Positions 7,885 through 16,906 of a DNA stretch of 64,000 bases are shown one piece after another. The stretch spans positions 806,001 through 870,000 of the forward strand of contig NZ_AP022590.1 of NCBI RefSeq assembly GCF_010731775.1, in the 5' to 3' direction. Position 1 is the first letter of the stretch. Every line of letters begins with the position of its first letter. The DNA comes from Mycobacterium mantenii. GTDB lineage: Bacteria; Actinomycetota; Actinomycetes; Mycobacteriales; Mycobacteriaceae. A model generated the notes under the pieces. The model did no database searches and had not been told where the DNA came from. It saw only the letters and a list, made by a program, of their open reading frames with translations. Both the position numbers and the translations under genes were made by a program.

Positions 7885-9711
7885 ATGACGACGGCCCAGG
7901 ATCCGGCCACCTTGTGCGAGGCGTTTCAGCGCAACGCCGCGATCGACCCCGACGCGGTCGTGCTGCGCACACCCGGCGCAACCCGGACGCTGACGTGGCG
8001 CGAGTGCGCCGACCAGGTGCGCAAGGTCGCCGCGGGCCTGGCGGGGCTGGGGGTTCGGCGCGGCGACGCCGTCTCGCTGATGATGGCCAACCGGATCGAG
8101 TTCTATCCGCTCGAGATCGGTGCGCAACACCTTGGGGCGACATCGTTTTCGGTGTACAACACGTTGCCGGCCGAGCAGCTGACGTACCTGTTCGGCAACG
8201 CGGGCACCAAGGTCGCGATCTGCGAGGAGCAGTACGTGGAGCGGATCCGCGCCAGTGGGGTGCCGATCGAGCATATCGTCTGCATCGACGGCGCACCGCC
8301 GGGCACACTTTCGGTCGAGCAGCTGTACGCGGCGGCCGCAGACGACTTCGACTTCGAATCGACCTGGCGGGCAGTACAACCCGACGATATCGTCACGCTC
8401 GTCTACACCTCGGGAACCACCGGTAACCCCAAGGGTGTGGAGATGACCCACGCGAACCTGCTGTTCGAGTCCCAAGCCCTCAACGCCGTGCTTCCTTCGG
8501 AGTTCGGTGACCGGGTCACCTCGTATCTGCCGACGGCGCACATGGCCGACCGGGTGATGGGGCTCTACGCCCTGGAGGTGTTCGGCGCTCAGGTCACCGT
8601 CGTCGACGATCCCCGCGCCATCGCCGCCGCGCTGCCCGACGTGCGCCCCACGGTCTGGGCCGCGGTGCCGCGGGTCTGGGAAAAGCTCAAGGCGGGAATC
8701 GAATTCACCGTCGCCAACGAGGCCGACGACGTCAAGCGGCAGGCGTTGCAGTGGGCGATGTCGGTGGCGGCCAGGCGCGCCGACGCGCTGGTGGCCGGTG
8801 GCCGGATCCCGGATGAGCTGGCCGCCGAATGGGCTCACGCCGACGAGCTGGTGTTGTCGAAGCTGCGCGAGCGGCTCGGGTTCGGCGAACTGCGCTGGGC
8901 GGTCTCCGGCGCGGCGCCCATCCCCAAGGAGACGCTGGCCTTCTTCGCCGGCATCGGCATTCCGATCGCCGAGGTGTGGGGGATGTCGGAGCTGAGCTGC
9001 GTTGCGGCCGTGAGTCATCCAGGCGACGCGCGGCTGGGTTCGGTCGGCAAACTGTTGCCCGGGCTCGAAGGCAAGATCGCCGACGACGGCGAGTTTCTGG
9101 TGCGCGGTCCGCTGGTGATGAGGGGCTACCGCAAGGAGCCGGCGAAGACCGCCGAGGCGATCGACGCCGAGGGCTGGCTGCACACCGGCGACATCCTGGA
9201 GGCGGACGCCGAAGGCTATCTGCGCGTGGTGGACCGCAAGAAGGAGCTGATCATCAATGCGGCCGGAAAGAACATGTCCCCGGCCAACATCGAGAACGCC
9301 ATCCTGGCCGCGTGCCCGATGGTCGGGGTGATGATCACCATCGGCGATGGGCGGCCGTACAACACCGCGCTGATGGTCTTCGACGCCGACTCGGTCGGCC
9401 CGTACGCGGCCCAGCGCGGCTTGCCCGACGCCTCGCCGGCTGCGCTGGCGGCCGACCCGGAGGTGGTCGCGCGGATTGCGGCCGGGGTGGCCGCGGGCAA
9501 CGACAGACTCTCCCGGGTGGAACAGATCAAACGGTTTCGCATCCTGCCCACGTTGTGGGAGCCCGGCGGCGACGAGATCACGCTGACGATGAAGCTCAAA
9601 CGCAAGCCGATCATGGCGAAATACGCCGACGAGATCGAGCAGCTCTACACGCCCGAACCGCATCCGGAGGTGCACGAGCCCTCCGAAGCCGCCACGGTGC
9701 AACCGGCATGA
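7885..9711 (+). CDS. fadD11: Long-chain fatty-acid-CoA ligase (FadD11)
   Basis: A 608-residue acyl-CoA synthetase of the AMP-forming (ANL) superfamily that activates fatty acids to acyl-CoA using ATP. The AMP-binding signature YTSGTTGNPKG lies at 174-184. The A8 hinge region GWLHTGDI is near 430-437 and the C-terminal catalytic-lysine region GKNMSPANIENA is present. The start is ATG 7885, five bases after GAGGAGGA; a GTG at 7864 is in frame but lies before that ribosome-binding site. Its stop overlaps the plsB1 start (ATGA), so acyl-CoA production is coupled to glycerol-phosphate acylation. M. tuberculosis has the same fadD11-plsB1 pair. Confidence 0.95.
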   Translation: MTTAQDPATLCEAFQRNAAIDPDAVVLRTPGATRTLTWRECADQVRKVAAGLAGLGVRRGDAVSLMMANRIEFYPLEIGAQHLGATSFSVYNTLPAEQLTYLFGNAGTKVAICEEQYVERIRASGVPIEHIVCIDGAPPGTLSVEQLYAAAADDFDFESTWRAVQPDDIVTLVYTSGTTGNPKGVEMTHANLLFESQALNAVLPSEFGDRVTSYLPTAHMADRVMGLYALEVFGAQVTVVDDPRAIAAALPDVRPTVWAAVPRVWEKLKAGIEFTVANEADDVKRQALQWAMSVAARRADALVAGGRIPDELAAEWAHADELVLSKLRERLGFGELRWAVSGAAPIPKETLAFFAGIGIPIAEVWGMSELSCVAAVSHPGDARLGSVGKLLPGLEGKIADDGEFLVRGPLVMRGYRKEPAKTAEAIDAEGWLHTGDILEADAEGYLRVVDRKKELIINAAGKNMSPANIENAILAACPMVGVMITIGDGRPYNTALMVFDADSVGPYAAQRGLPDASPAALAADPEVVARIAAGVAAGNDRLSRVEQIKRFRILPTLWEPGGDEITLTMKLKRKPIMAKYADEIEQLYTPEPHPEVHEPSEAATVQPA

Positions 9712-11609
9712 GCGGGGGACCGGCGGGGACCGCCCGAGAAATCGGCCGGGTCGGGGTGCGAAAGCTGTTGCAGCGCAGCGGAATCGTCGAGGAGTCGACG
9801 TCACCGTTGTCGACGGACCCGGCCGAGGTCGTCGAATTGCTGGGCGCGCCATGGTATGACGAGCGGCTGAAAAAGCTGGCCCACGAGCTCGGCCGCGAGC
9901 CGGACAGCGTGCGCGCCGAGGCCGCCTGCTACCTGCGCGAGATGGCACCCTCGCTCGACGAGTCGGCCATGGCCGCCTGGCGCGGCTTCAGCCGCTGGCT
10001 GATGCGCGCCTACGACGTGCTGACCGACGAGGATCAGATCGCCCAGCTGCGCAAGCTGGATCGCAAAGCCACACTGGCGTTTGCCTTTTCGCATCGCTCC
10101 TACCTGGATGGCCTGTTGCTGCCCGAGGTCATCCAGGCCAGCCGGCTCTCACCCGCGCTGACCTTCGGCGGCGCCAATCTAAACTTCTTCCCGATGGGCG
10201 CCTGGGCCAAGCGCACCGGGACCATCTTCATCCGGCGGCAGACCAAGGTCATTCCGATCTACCGCTTCGTCCTGCGCGCTTATGCCGCGCAGCTGGTGCA
10301 AACCCACGCGAATATGACCTGGTCCATCGAGGGGGGCCGGACCAGGACCGGCAAGTTACGGCCCCCGGTGTTCGGGATCCTGCGCTACATCGCCGACGCG
10401 GTCGACGAAATCGACGGCCCCGAAGTGTATTTGGTGCCCACCTCGATCGTGTACGACCAGCTGCACGAGGTGGAGGCCATGACCACCGAGGCCTACGGCG
10501 CGGTGAAACGGCCCGAGGATTTTCGCTTCCTGATCCGGCTCGCGCGCCAGCAGGGCACCCGGCTGGGCCGGGCCTACTTGGACTTCGGCGAGCCGCTGCC
10601 GCTGCGCAAGCGCCTCGAGGAGTTGCGGTCCGAGGAGTCGGGCGTCGGGACCGAGATCGAACGCATCGCGCTGGACGTCGAGCACCGCATCAATCGCGCG
10701 ACGGCGGTCACCCCGACCGCGGTGGTCAGCCTGGCGCTGTTGGGCGCCGACCGCTCCCTGTCCATCAGCGAGGTGCTGGCCACGGTGCAACCGCTGGCGA
10801 GCTACATCGCCGCGCGAAACTGGGCGGTGGCCGGGGCGGCCGACCTGACCAATCGCTCCACGATCCGCTGGACCCTGCACCAGCTCGTCGCCTCCGGCGT
10901 GGTCAGCGTCTACGACGCCGGAACGGAGGCGGTGTGGGGCATCGGCACCGACCAACATCTGGTCGCGGCCTTTTACCGCAACACCGCCATCCACATCCTG
11001 GTCGACCGCGCCATCGCCGAGACGGCGTTGCTGGCCGCGGCCGAGGACGCCGAAAAGGCCGCGGACGGATCGGTGCTGCCGGCGACCGTGCGCGACGAGG
11101 CGCTCGAACTGCGGGAATTGCTGAAATTCGAGTTCTTGTTCTCCGCACGAGCGCAATTCGAGAAAGACCTCGCCGACGAAGTCCGCCTGATCGGACCGGC
11201 GGCCAACCCCGTGGACACCAGCAAGGCGACCAGTGCCGTCTTCGTGCGGGGGCTGCTGGAACGGGCCGATCTGCTGCTGGCGCATCTGGTGTTGCGGCCG
11301 TTCCTGGACGCCTATCACATCGTCGCGGACCGGCTTGCCGCCTACGAGGACGAATCCTTCGACGAAAACGCCTTCCTCACCGAGTGCCTGCAGGTCGGCA
11401 AGCAGTGGGAGCTGCAGCGCAGGATCGCCAGCGCCGAATCGCGGTCGATGGAGCTGTTCAAGACCGCGCTGCGGCTGGCGCGGCATCGTGAGCTGGTCGA
11501 CGGCTTCGGGGAGCCGGAGATGGCCCGCCGGCGACGTGAGTTCGCCGACGAGATCGCCACCGCGATCCGGCGGGTGAATACCATTGCGGAACTGGCCAGA
11601 ACGCGCTGA
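9708..11609 (+). CDS. plsB1: Glycerol-3-phosphate acyltransferase family protein (PlsB1)
   Basis: A 633-residue PlsB/GPAT-family acyltransferase, predicted to transfer an acyl group from acyl-CoA to glycerol-3-phosphate or a similar acceptor at the membrane. The catalytic H-x4-D block is HRSYLD at 129-134. The GPAT block with IEGGRTRTGK follows near residue 205, and PTSIVYD marks another conserved block. The C-terminal 250 residues are the helical PlsB extension. It is orthologous to M. tuberculosis Rv1551 (621 aa). The start ATG 9708 overlaps the fadD11 stop by 4 bases, indicating a translationally coupled lipid-synthesis pair. Confidence 0.93.
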   Translation: MSGGPAGTAREIGRVGVRKLLQRSGIVEESTSPLSTDPAEVVELLGAPWYDERLKKLAHELGREPDSVRAEAACYLREMAPSLDESAMAAWRGFSRWLMRAYDVLTDEDQIAQLRKLDRKATLAFAFSHRSYLDGLLLPEVIQASRLSPALTFGGANLNFFPMGAWAKRTGTIFIRRQTKVIPIYRFVLRAYAAQLVQTHANMTWSIEGGRTRTGKLRPPVFGILRYIADAVDEIDGPEVYLVPTSIVYDQLHEVEAMTTEAYGAVKRPEDFRFLIRLARQQGTRLGRAYLDFGEPLPLRKRLEELRSEESGVGTEIERIALDVEHRINRATAVTPTAVVSLALLGADRSLSISEVLATVQPLASYIAARNWAVAGAADLTNRSTIRWTLHQLVASGVVSVYDAGTEAVWGIGTDQHLVAAFYRNTAIHILVDRAIAETALLAAAEDAEKAADGSVLPATVRDEALELRELLKFEFLFSARAQFEKDLADEVRLIGPAANPVDTSKATSAVFVRGLLERADLLLAHLVLRPFLDAYHIVADRLAAYEDESFDENAFLTECLQVGKQWELQRRIASAESRSMELFKTALRLARHRELVDGFGEPEMARRRREFADEIATAIRRVNTIAELARTR

Positions 11610-11728
11610 TCGCCGGTTCGCGGCGGGCGGCCGGGTTCACGAACCGTTAACGTTTGGTCGCGATAGTGCGGTGGCGACGTCGGTGATGGTCGGCGGTGTT
11701 CGATGGGGGCCGGTGAAGCGAGGATCTG

Positions 11729-12517
11729 ATGAGTGAGAAATCCGGTGGGCAGTCCCGCCCACTGATCGCCTACGTCACCCATGACATCGCGCCGCCGATC
11801 AGCCCCGCGCCGATCGGCCGGACGTGGATGACGGAGATGCGGGAAGGCCGGCCGCACCGGTGTCTGCCGATGATGATCGCCAACCAGAGCGGCTGGGAGG
11901 TGCGCAACCGGAACGCCTTCACCGCGACGTGGATGGGCGGCAACGACCGCACGAACTTGATGATCGCGCCCGACACCCGCGAAAGCGGCCAGTTCCTGCC
12001 GTCGAGCCACTTCGGCTTCGGCATCTTGACCTGGCACCTGCCGATGCTGTTCCGCACCCCGCCGGGCTACAACCTGCTGGTGCGCGGGCCGGCCAACTAT
12101 CCCAAGGACGCCATCTCGCCGTTGGAAGGGATCGTCGAAACCGATTGGTCCAGTTCGAGTTTCAGCATGAATTGGAAATTCACCCGCGAGTTCATGCCGG
12201 TGCGGTTCGAGGTCGACGAGCCGATCTGCATGATCGTGCCGCAACGCCGGGCCGAGCTGGAGGAATTCGCCCCCGAGCTTCGGCCCATCGAATCCGACGA
12301 GGAGCTGCACGGCAAGCACGAGTTCTTCCTCGGTTCACGCGCCGCACTGGGCCGCGAAACAGAAGCCGCGGCCGGCGCCGCGAACGAAAAACAAGGCGAC
12401 TACGCGCGGGGCCGGCACAGCGACGGCGAGCCCGGCGCGGAAGACCACCAGACCCGCCGTCATCTCCGGTCGTTCGTCGCGCACCAACCCGAGCCCCAGG
12501 CCGAGAACACGGACTAG
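11729..12517 (+). CDS. DUF6065 family protein
   Basis: A 262-residue cytoplasmic protein of unknown function that I recognise as DUF6065. Conserved-looking stretches are PMMIANQSGWEV, ATWMGG, FGFGILTW, FMPVRFEVDEPICMI and the C-terminal DYARGRHSDGEP...EDHQTR. No signal peptide, membrane segment or known catalytic motif is visible. The ATG 11729 follows a GAGGAT-type ribosome-binding site. The gene stands alone, with 119 bases upstream that contain GTTAAC but no clear promoter. It converges with the monooxygenase gene, leaving 7 bp between the two stop codons. M. tuberculosis has no counterpart at this position. Confidence 0.8.
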   Translation: MSEKSGGQSRPLIAYVTHDIAPPISPAPIGRTWMTEMREGRPHRCLPMMIANQSGWEVRNRNAFTATWMGGNDRTNLMIAPDTRESGQFLPSSHFGFGILTWHLPMLFRTPPGYNLLVRGPANYPKDAISPLEGIVETDWSSSSFSMNWKFTREFMPVRFEVDEPICMIVPQRRAELEEFAPELRPIESDEELHGKHEFFLGSRAALGRETEAAAGAANEKQGDYARGRHSDGEPGAEDHQTRRHLRSFVAHQPEPQAENTD

Positions 12518-12524
12518 GGCGACA

Positions 12525-13988
12525 TCACCGCGCGCGCACGATGGTCGCCGCGGCCATGTTCCGGATCCGGTCCGGCGCCTGAGCCGACGCGCCGGCCCAC
12601 GCGATGTACCCGTCGGGGCGCACCAGCACGGCCGGGCCGCGGTCGGCCCGCTCGGCCTGCAGGACCCCGGGTGCCTCGAAAGGGGCGGCGCCATATTCCC
12701 GGATGAAGACGAAGCCGCCGCCGCGCTGCAGGTGCGTCAACCGTTCGTCGACGAGGGGGATCGCGGCGGCGCGGGTGCCGATCAGTCCGCGCCGGCCGTA
12801 GCGCAACGCCGTGCCCGCGAAACTGCCGGCCACGAAGTCCTGTACCGCGGATATCCGAAGCAGGTTGGGAGCCAACAGATTACGCAGCCAAATCGCCGGG
12901 CGCCGATGCAGCGTCGCGCCGCGGGCGATCATCCCGGACTGCAACAGCACCCGTTTGCCGATCGGGTGGCGCTCGTGCTGGTAAGTGTCCAGCAGGCGGT
13001 CGTCGGCACCGCCGAGCACGGCATCGAGCTTCCAGGCCAGGTTCGCGGCGTCCTGGATGCCGGTGTTCATGCCCTGGCCGCCCATCGGTGAGTGCACGTG
13101 CGCGGCGTCGCCGGCCAAGAACACCCGCCCGTGCCGGTACCGCGCGACCTGCCTTTCGTCGCTGTGGAAGCGCGACTTCCAGCCGATCTCGATCACCCCG
13201 AAGTCGGTCCGCATGGCGCGGGCCAGGACGTCGATGATCTCGGCGTCGTCGACGGGGGCGTCATCGGGCAGCTGGTGGTCGCGATCCCATACCAGGGTCC
13301 GGTACCACGAGCCGTCCTCGTCGTGACGGTTGTAGGGGGCCAAGAACCCCAACACGTCCCCGGTGGTGCCCACCACCAACCCGCCGTCAGACGGGCCGTG
13401 GGCCAGCTTGACGTCGGCCAGCATCAGCGAGGTCAGCACCGTCTTGCCGGGAAAGTCGACGCCCAGCAACGTTCGGACGGTGCTGTGCGCGCCGTCGGCG
13501 CCGATCACGTACCGGGCCCGCCACGCCTGCCGGTGTGCGGGGTCGTCGTCGTCGAAGGGGCGCGCGGTGACCGTGACGCCGTCGGCGTCCTGCTGGAGCG
13601 CGACCACCTCGACGCCACGCTGGAGGTCGGCCCCTTCGCCCACGGCGTATCGGCGCAGTGCCGCATCGACATTGGTCTGCGGGGTGATCAAGACGAACGG
13701 GTAGGCCGAGTCGAGCCGGGTCAGGTCGAGGCGGGCCTTCGCGAACAGTGTCACGTCCGGTCCGCGCTGCCCCAGCGCCAGCAGGTCGTCGGCGGCGTCA
13801 CGCGCGTCGAGGACCTCCAGGGTGCGGGGCATGACGGCGAACGCGCGGCTGGTCGGGTTTTCGTCGGGCCAGCGCTCCAGCACGGTCACCGACCGTCCGG
13901 CGCGGGCCAGGTCGCCCGCGGCGGTCAGGCCCGTGGGGCCTGCTCCGACCACCAGGATGTCGACGTCGTGAACAGCGGTCGCACTCAT
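12525..13988 (-). CDS. FAD-dependent monooxygenase (PHBH/phenol-hydroxylase class)
   Basis: A 487-residue flavoprotein hydroxylase with a PF01494-type fold. The dinucleotide motif GAGPTG is at 15-20, the DG motif region is VIGADGAHSTVR, and the FAD-ribityl GD motif is VFLAGDAAHVHSPMGGQGMN. This family hydroxylates aromatic compounds (phenols, polyketides, antibiotics such as rifampicin or tetracycline) with NAD(P)H and O2. The substrate cannot be inferred. The start is ATG 13988, with GGAAGGAG upstream. It overlaps the upstream small gene by 4 bases (ATGA) and is divergent from a TetR gene with shared operator-like palindromes, so it is probably inducible by its substrate. Confidence 0.93.
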   Translation of the reverse strand: MSATAVHDVDILVVGAGPTGLTAAGDLARAGRSVTVLERWPDENPTSRAFAVMPRTLEVLDARDAADDLLALGQRGPDVTLFAKARLDLTRLDSAYPFVLITPQTNVDAALRRYAVGEGADLQRGVEVVALQQDADGVTVTARPFDDDDPAHRQAWRARYVIGADGAHSTVRTLLGVDFPGKTVLTSLMLADVKLAHGPSDGGLVVGTTGDVLGFLAPYNRHDEDGSWYRTLVWDRDHQLPDDAPVDDAEIIDVLARAMRTDFGVIEIGWKSRFHSDERQVARYRHGRVFLAGDAAHVHSPMGGQGMNTGIQDAANLAWKLDAVLGGADDRLLDTYQHERHPIGKRVLLQSGMIARGATLHRRPAIWLRNLLAPNLLRISAVQDFVAGSFAGTALRYGRRGLIGTRAAAIPLVDERLTHLQRGGGFVFIREYGAAPFEAPGVLQAERADRGPAVLVRPDGYIAWAGASAQAPDRIRNMAAATIVRAR

Positions 13989-14392
13989 CGGATCGCTCCT
14001 TCCGGTTCGGGGTACCAGCGACGGATGTCGCCGGGGGTGGCTTGCGCGGCCCGGTTGAAGACGAAGCGGCAGCCGGGTTGCGTGGTGTGGGCGATGTTGA
14101 CGATCAACTCGAACAGCAGCGTGTTGCGGGCGACCAGGCGAATCCCGGCGCCGATCAGCACCGCGTCGTAGCGCTTCGCGCGCAGCCACTCGCCGGCCTT
14201 CTCGGCGCCGGCGGTGCCGAAGTCGATCAGGCAGTTGTCGACCTGGTAGCCCGCGGCGCGCAACCCCGCGACGTTGTCGTCGTTGGCGGCCCGCAGCACC
14301 TCCTTCGACAGGCCTGCGAACTGGGCGAACTCCGCTGACGAGTAGTCGATCCCGTCGGGGTCCAGGCCGATCTGGATGACGGTGACGATCAT
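13985..14392 (-). CDS. Conserved protein of unknown function coupled to the monooxygenase
   Basis: A 135-residue protein with a Rossmann-like alternating pattern (MIVTVIQIGLDPDG, YDAVLIGAGIRL) but no nucleotide-binding signature I can name. No signal peptide or membrane helix is visible. The start is ATG 14392, with GAGGAGG seven bases upstream; an earlier in-frame ATG at 14422 has no ribosome-binding site and would overlap the operator. It is the first gene of a two-gene unit with the FAD monooxygenase and lies under the same TetR-type operator. A helper of the oxygenase is possible but unproven. Confidence 0.7.
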   Translation of the reverse strand: MIVTVIQIGLDPDGIDYSSAEFAQFAGLSKEVLRAANDDNVAGLRAAGYQVDNCLIDFGTAGAEKAGEWLRAKRYDAVLIGAGIRLVARNTLLFELIVNIAHTTQPGCRFVFNRAAQATPGDIRRWYPEPEGAIR

Positions 14393-14418
14393 GACGGGGC
14401 CTCCTCGACCACATCGAT

Positions 14419-14432
14419 TCAACAGTTGTTGA
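14419..14432. promoter_or_regulatory. TetR operator copy 1
   Basis: TCAACA-GT-TGTTGA, a palindrome with perfect 6-bp arms, lies 26 bases before the leftward small gene. A second near-identical copy sits 43 bp away beside the TetR gene. The pair fits a repressor controlling both divergent units. Confidence 0.7.
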
Positions 14433-14461
14433 GATCAACGTAAGCCCGGTTGCTGGCGATG

Positions 14462-14475
14462 TCAACAGTCGTTGA
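14462..14475. promoter_or_regulatory. TetR operator copy 2
   Basis: TCAACA-GT-CGTTGA, the same palindrome as at 14419-14432 with one change, lies 15 bases before the tetR ATG. The consensus is TCAACAGTYGTTGA. It would give autorepression of the regulator. Confidence 0.7.
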
Positions 14476-14490
14476 ACTACAATCTTCGGC

Positions 14491-15048
14491 ATGCCCGGTA
14501 AGACCCGTGACGGCAAAGTCACCCGCGCGACGATCCTGAGTGCTGCTCGCACGCTGTTCTCCACTCATGGCTTCGAGCGGACCACCATCCGGTCGATCGC
14601 GGCTGAGGCCGGCGTCGATCCCGCGCTGGTCATGCACTACTTCGGCAACAAGGCCGATCTGTTCGCCGCGGTCTCGCGGCTCGACATCACCTTCCCCGAC
14701 CTCACCGGTGTCGCCCCGGAACGCATCGCCGACGTGCTGGTGCCGTTTCTCATCCGGGTGTGGGATCCGGGCGGATCGTTTCTGCCGCTGCTGCGCGCGG
14801 CGGCAACCAACCGGGTCGCCGCCGATGCGCTACTGGAAGTCTTCGTCGACAAGGTGGCGCCGGCGCTGACCGCCGTCACTCCCGACCGCGCCGCCGAGCG
14901 GACCGCGATGGTGGGGTCGCAGGTGCTGGGAATTGCCATGGCGCGCAACGTCGTTGGGGTGCCCGCCCTGGCCTCGATGGACGACGCGACGTTGACCGAA
15001 TGGCTGCGCCCGGTGCTGGCCCACTACCTCACCGGCTCGGCGCCGTGA
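14491..15048 (+). CDS. TetR/AcrR-family transcriptional regulator
   Basis: A 185-residue repressor. The N-terminal helix-turn-helix spans roughly residues 11-58 (ILSAARTLFSTHGFERTTIRSIAAEAGVDPALVMHYF region), followed by KADLFAAV and an all-helical ligand-binding domain that resembles the TetR_C_17 type. It is transcribed away from the small-protein/monooxygenase pair. The 98-bp region between them holds two copies of the same palindrome, one next to each start. The likely model is a substrate-relieved repressor of an aromatic-hydroxylation module. Confidence 0.9.
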   Translation: MPGKTRDGKVTRATILSAARTLFSTHGFERTTIRSIAAEAGVDPALVMHYFGNKADLFAAVSRLDITFPDLTGVAPERIADVLVPFLIRVWDPGGSFLPLLRAAATNRVAADALLEVFVDKVAPALTAVTPDRAAERTAMVGSQVLGIAMARNVVGVPALASMDDATLTEWLRPVLAHYLTGSAP

Positions 15049-15128
15049 TTGCCCGGCGGCCCGTGCGGCGAAGCGACGTGCGGCGGAAACCGCGCCCCGG
15101 GGGCGAAGACCGCGCCTAGAGTTGGGGC

Positions 15129-15566
15129 ATGCCGTTAGAAGGGGAGTACCTCCCGAGCCCATGGGACTGGTCGCGCGAGCAAGCTGACAAATACGCCGAG
15201 TCGGGGGGAGCCGAGGCCGCCGACATGAAGGGCAAGCCGATCATTCTGCTGACCACGGTCGGCGCCAAGACCGGCAAACTCCGCAAGACGCCGCTGATGC
15301 GGGTCGAGCATGACGGCGAGTACGCGGTCGTCGCCTCGCTGGGAGGGGCGCCGAAGAACCCGGTCTGGTACCACAACATCAAGAAGAACCCCCGCGTCGA
15401 GCTGCAGGACGGCTCGGTGACCCGCGATTACGACGCCCGGGAGGTCTTCGGCGACGAGAAGGCGAGCTGGTGGGAGCGTGCCGTCGACGCATGGCCGGAC
15501 TACGCCGAGTATCAGACCAAGACCGACCGCCAGATCCCGGTGTTCGTGCTGACCCCGGTCGGCTGA
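15129..15566 (+). CDS. Deazaflavin (F420)-dependent nitroreductase-family protein (Rv1558-like)
   Basis: A 145-residue split-barrel protein of the Ddn/FDR family, orthologous to M. tuberculosis Rv1558. The family motif [22 protein letters not shown] (residues about 39-60) and the [15 protein letters not shown] block bind coenzyme F420 in relatives. Members reduce quinones or nitroimidazoles, but the native substrate here is unknown. The start ATG 15129 matches the orthologue's N-terminus (MPLEGEY). It is a single gene between tetR and ilvA. Confidence 0.9.
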   Translation: MPLEGEYLPSPWDWSREQADKYAESGGAEAADMKGKPIILLTTVGAKTGKLRKTPLMRVEHDGEYAVVASLGGAPKNPVWYHNIKKNPRVELQDGSVTRDYDAREVFGDEKASWWERAVDAWPDYAEYQTKTDRQIPVFVLTPVG

Positions 15567-15604
15567 ATTCCGGAGTTGACCGGCTGTCGTGGCACCATTG
15601 ATCA

Positions 15605-16888
15605 GTGTCCGCCGAATTGAGCCAGAGCCCGACCGTCGCGCCGGTATCCGCGGCTGACATCGACAGCGCGGCCAAGCGGATCGCAACGGTGGTCACGCCG
15701 ACCCCATTGCAGTTCAGTGACCGATTGTCGGCGATCACCGGCGCGCAGGTCTACCTCAAGCGCGAGGACCTGCAGATCGTGCGCTCCTACAAGCTGCGCG
15801 GCGCCTACAACCTGCTGGTCCAGCTGTCCGAGGCGGAGCTGGCCGCCGGCGTGGTGTGCTCGTCGGCGGGCAATCATGCGCAGGGTTTCGCCTACGCATG
15901 CCGGACGCTGCAGGTACACGGCCGCGTCTATGTGCCGGCCAAGACGCCCATGCAGAAGCGCGACCGGATCCGCTACCACGGCGGCGACTTCATCGACCTG
16001 ATCGTCGGCGGCAGCACCTACGACCTCGCCGCCGAGGCGGCACTGGCCGACGCGGAAAGCACCGGCGCCACCCTGGTACCGCCCTATGACGATCCTCGCA
16101 CCATTGCGGGCCAGGGCACCATCGCCGTCGAACTGCTCGATCAGCTCGATACCGAGCCGGATCTGGTGGTGGTCCCGGTGGGCGGCGGCGGCTGCATCGC
16201 CGGCATCACCACCTATCTCGCCGAGCGGACGAACAACACCTCGGTGCTGGGCATCGAGCCGGCCGGCGCCGCGGCGATGATGGCCGCGCTGGCCGCGGGG
16301 GAGCCGGTGACGCTCGACCACGTCGACCAGTTCGTCGACGGCGCCGCGGTGCGCCGCGCCGGAAACCTGACCTACGCCGCACTGGCGGCCGCCGGCGACA
16401 TGGTCTCGATCACCGCGGTCGACGAGGGAGCGGTGTGCACCGCGATGCTCGAGCTCTATCAGAACGAGGGCATCATCGCCGAGCCCGCCGGCGCGCTGGC
16501 GGTCACCGGCTTGCTGGACACCGACCTTGAGCCCGGTTCGACGGTGATCTGCCTGATTTCGGGCGGCAACAACGACGTGTCGCGCTACGGCGAGGTGCTG
16601 GAGCGTTCGCTGGTCCACCTCGGCCTCAAGCACTACTTCCTGGTGGACTTCCCGCAGGAGCCCGGCACGTTGCGCCGCTTCCTGGACACGGTGCTCGGAC
16701 CGAACGACGACATCACCCTGTTCGAGTACGTCAAGCGCAACAACCGGGAGATCGGCGAGGCGCTGGTCGGCATCCAGTTGGGATCCTCGGCCGACCTGGA
16801 CGGCCTGCTGGCCCGGATACATGCGACGGAGTTGCACGTCGAGATCCTGAAACCGGGCTCGCCGGCATACCGCTACCTGCTGCTCTAG
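15605..16888 (+). CDS. ilvA: Threonine ammonia-lyase (threonine deaminase), biosynthetic
   Basis: A 427-residue PLP enzyme that converts threonine to 2-oxobutanoate, the first step of isoleucine synthesis. The PLP-binding Lys63 lies in RSYKLRGAYN and the phosphate-binding glycine loop GGGG is at 193-196. A single regulatory ACT-like domain begins at about residue 340 (HYFLVDFPQEPGTLRRFL), consistent with isoleucine feedback. The length matches Rv1559 (429 aa). The start is GTG 15605 (MSAELSQSPT), with no strong Shine-Dalgarno sequence. Its stop lies 18 bp before the PAP2 gene. Confidence 0.97.
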   Translation: MSAELSQSPTVAPVSAADIDSAAKRIATVVTPTPLQFSDRLSAITGAQVYLKREDLQIVRSYKLRGAYNLLVQLSEAELAAGVVCSSAGNHAQGFAYACRTLQVHGRVYVPAKTPMQKRDRIRYHGGDFIDLIVGGSTYDLAAEAALADAESTGATLVPPYDDPRTIAGQGTIAVELLDQLDTEPDLVVVPVGGGGCIAGITTYLAERTNNTSVLGIEPAGAAAMMAALAAGEPVTLDHVDQFVDGAAVRRAGNLTYAALAAAGDMVSITAVDEGAVCTAMLELYQNEGIIAEPAGALAVTGLLDTDLEPGSTVICLISGGNNDVSRYGEVLERSLVHLGLKHYFLVDFPQEPGTLRRFLDTVLGPNDDITLFEYVKRNNREIGEALVGIQLGSSADLDGLLARIHATELHVEILKPGSPAYRYLLL

Positions 16889-16906
16889 ACCCCGGGGCCC
16901 CGATAC

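Noticed and set aside
8829..9707. 5' extension of the plsB1 frame into fadD11
   Set aside because: The extension is out-of-frame fadD11 sequence; homology and the ATGA overlap place the plsB1 start at 9708.
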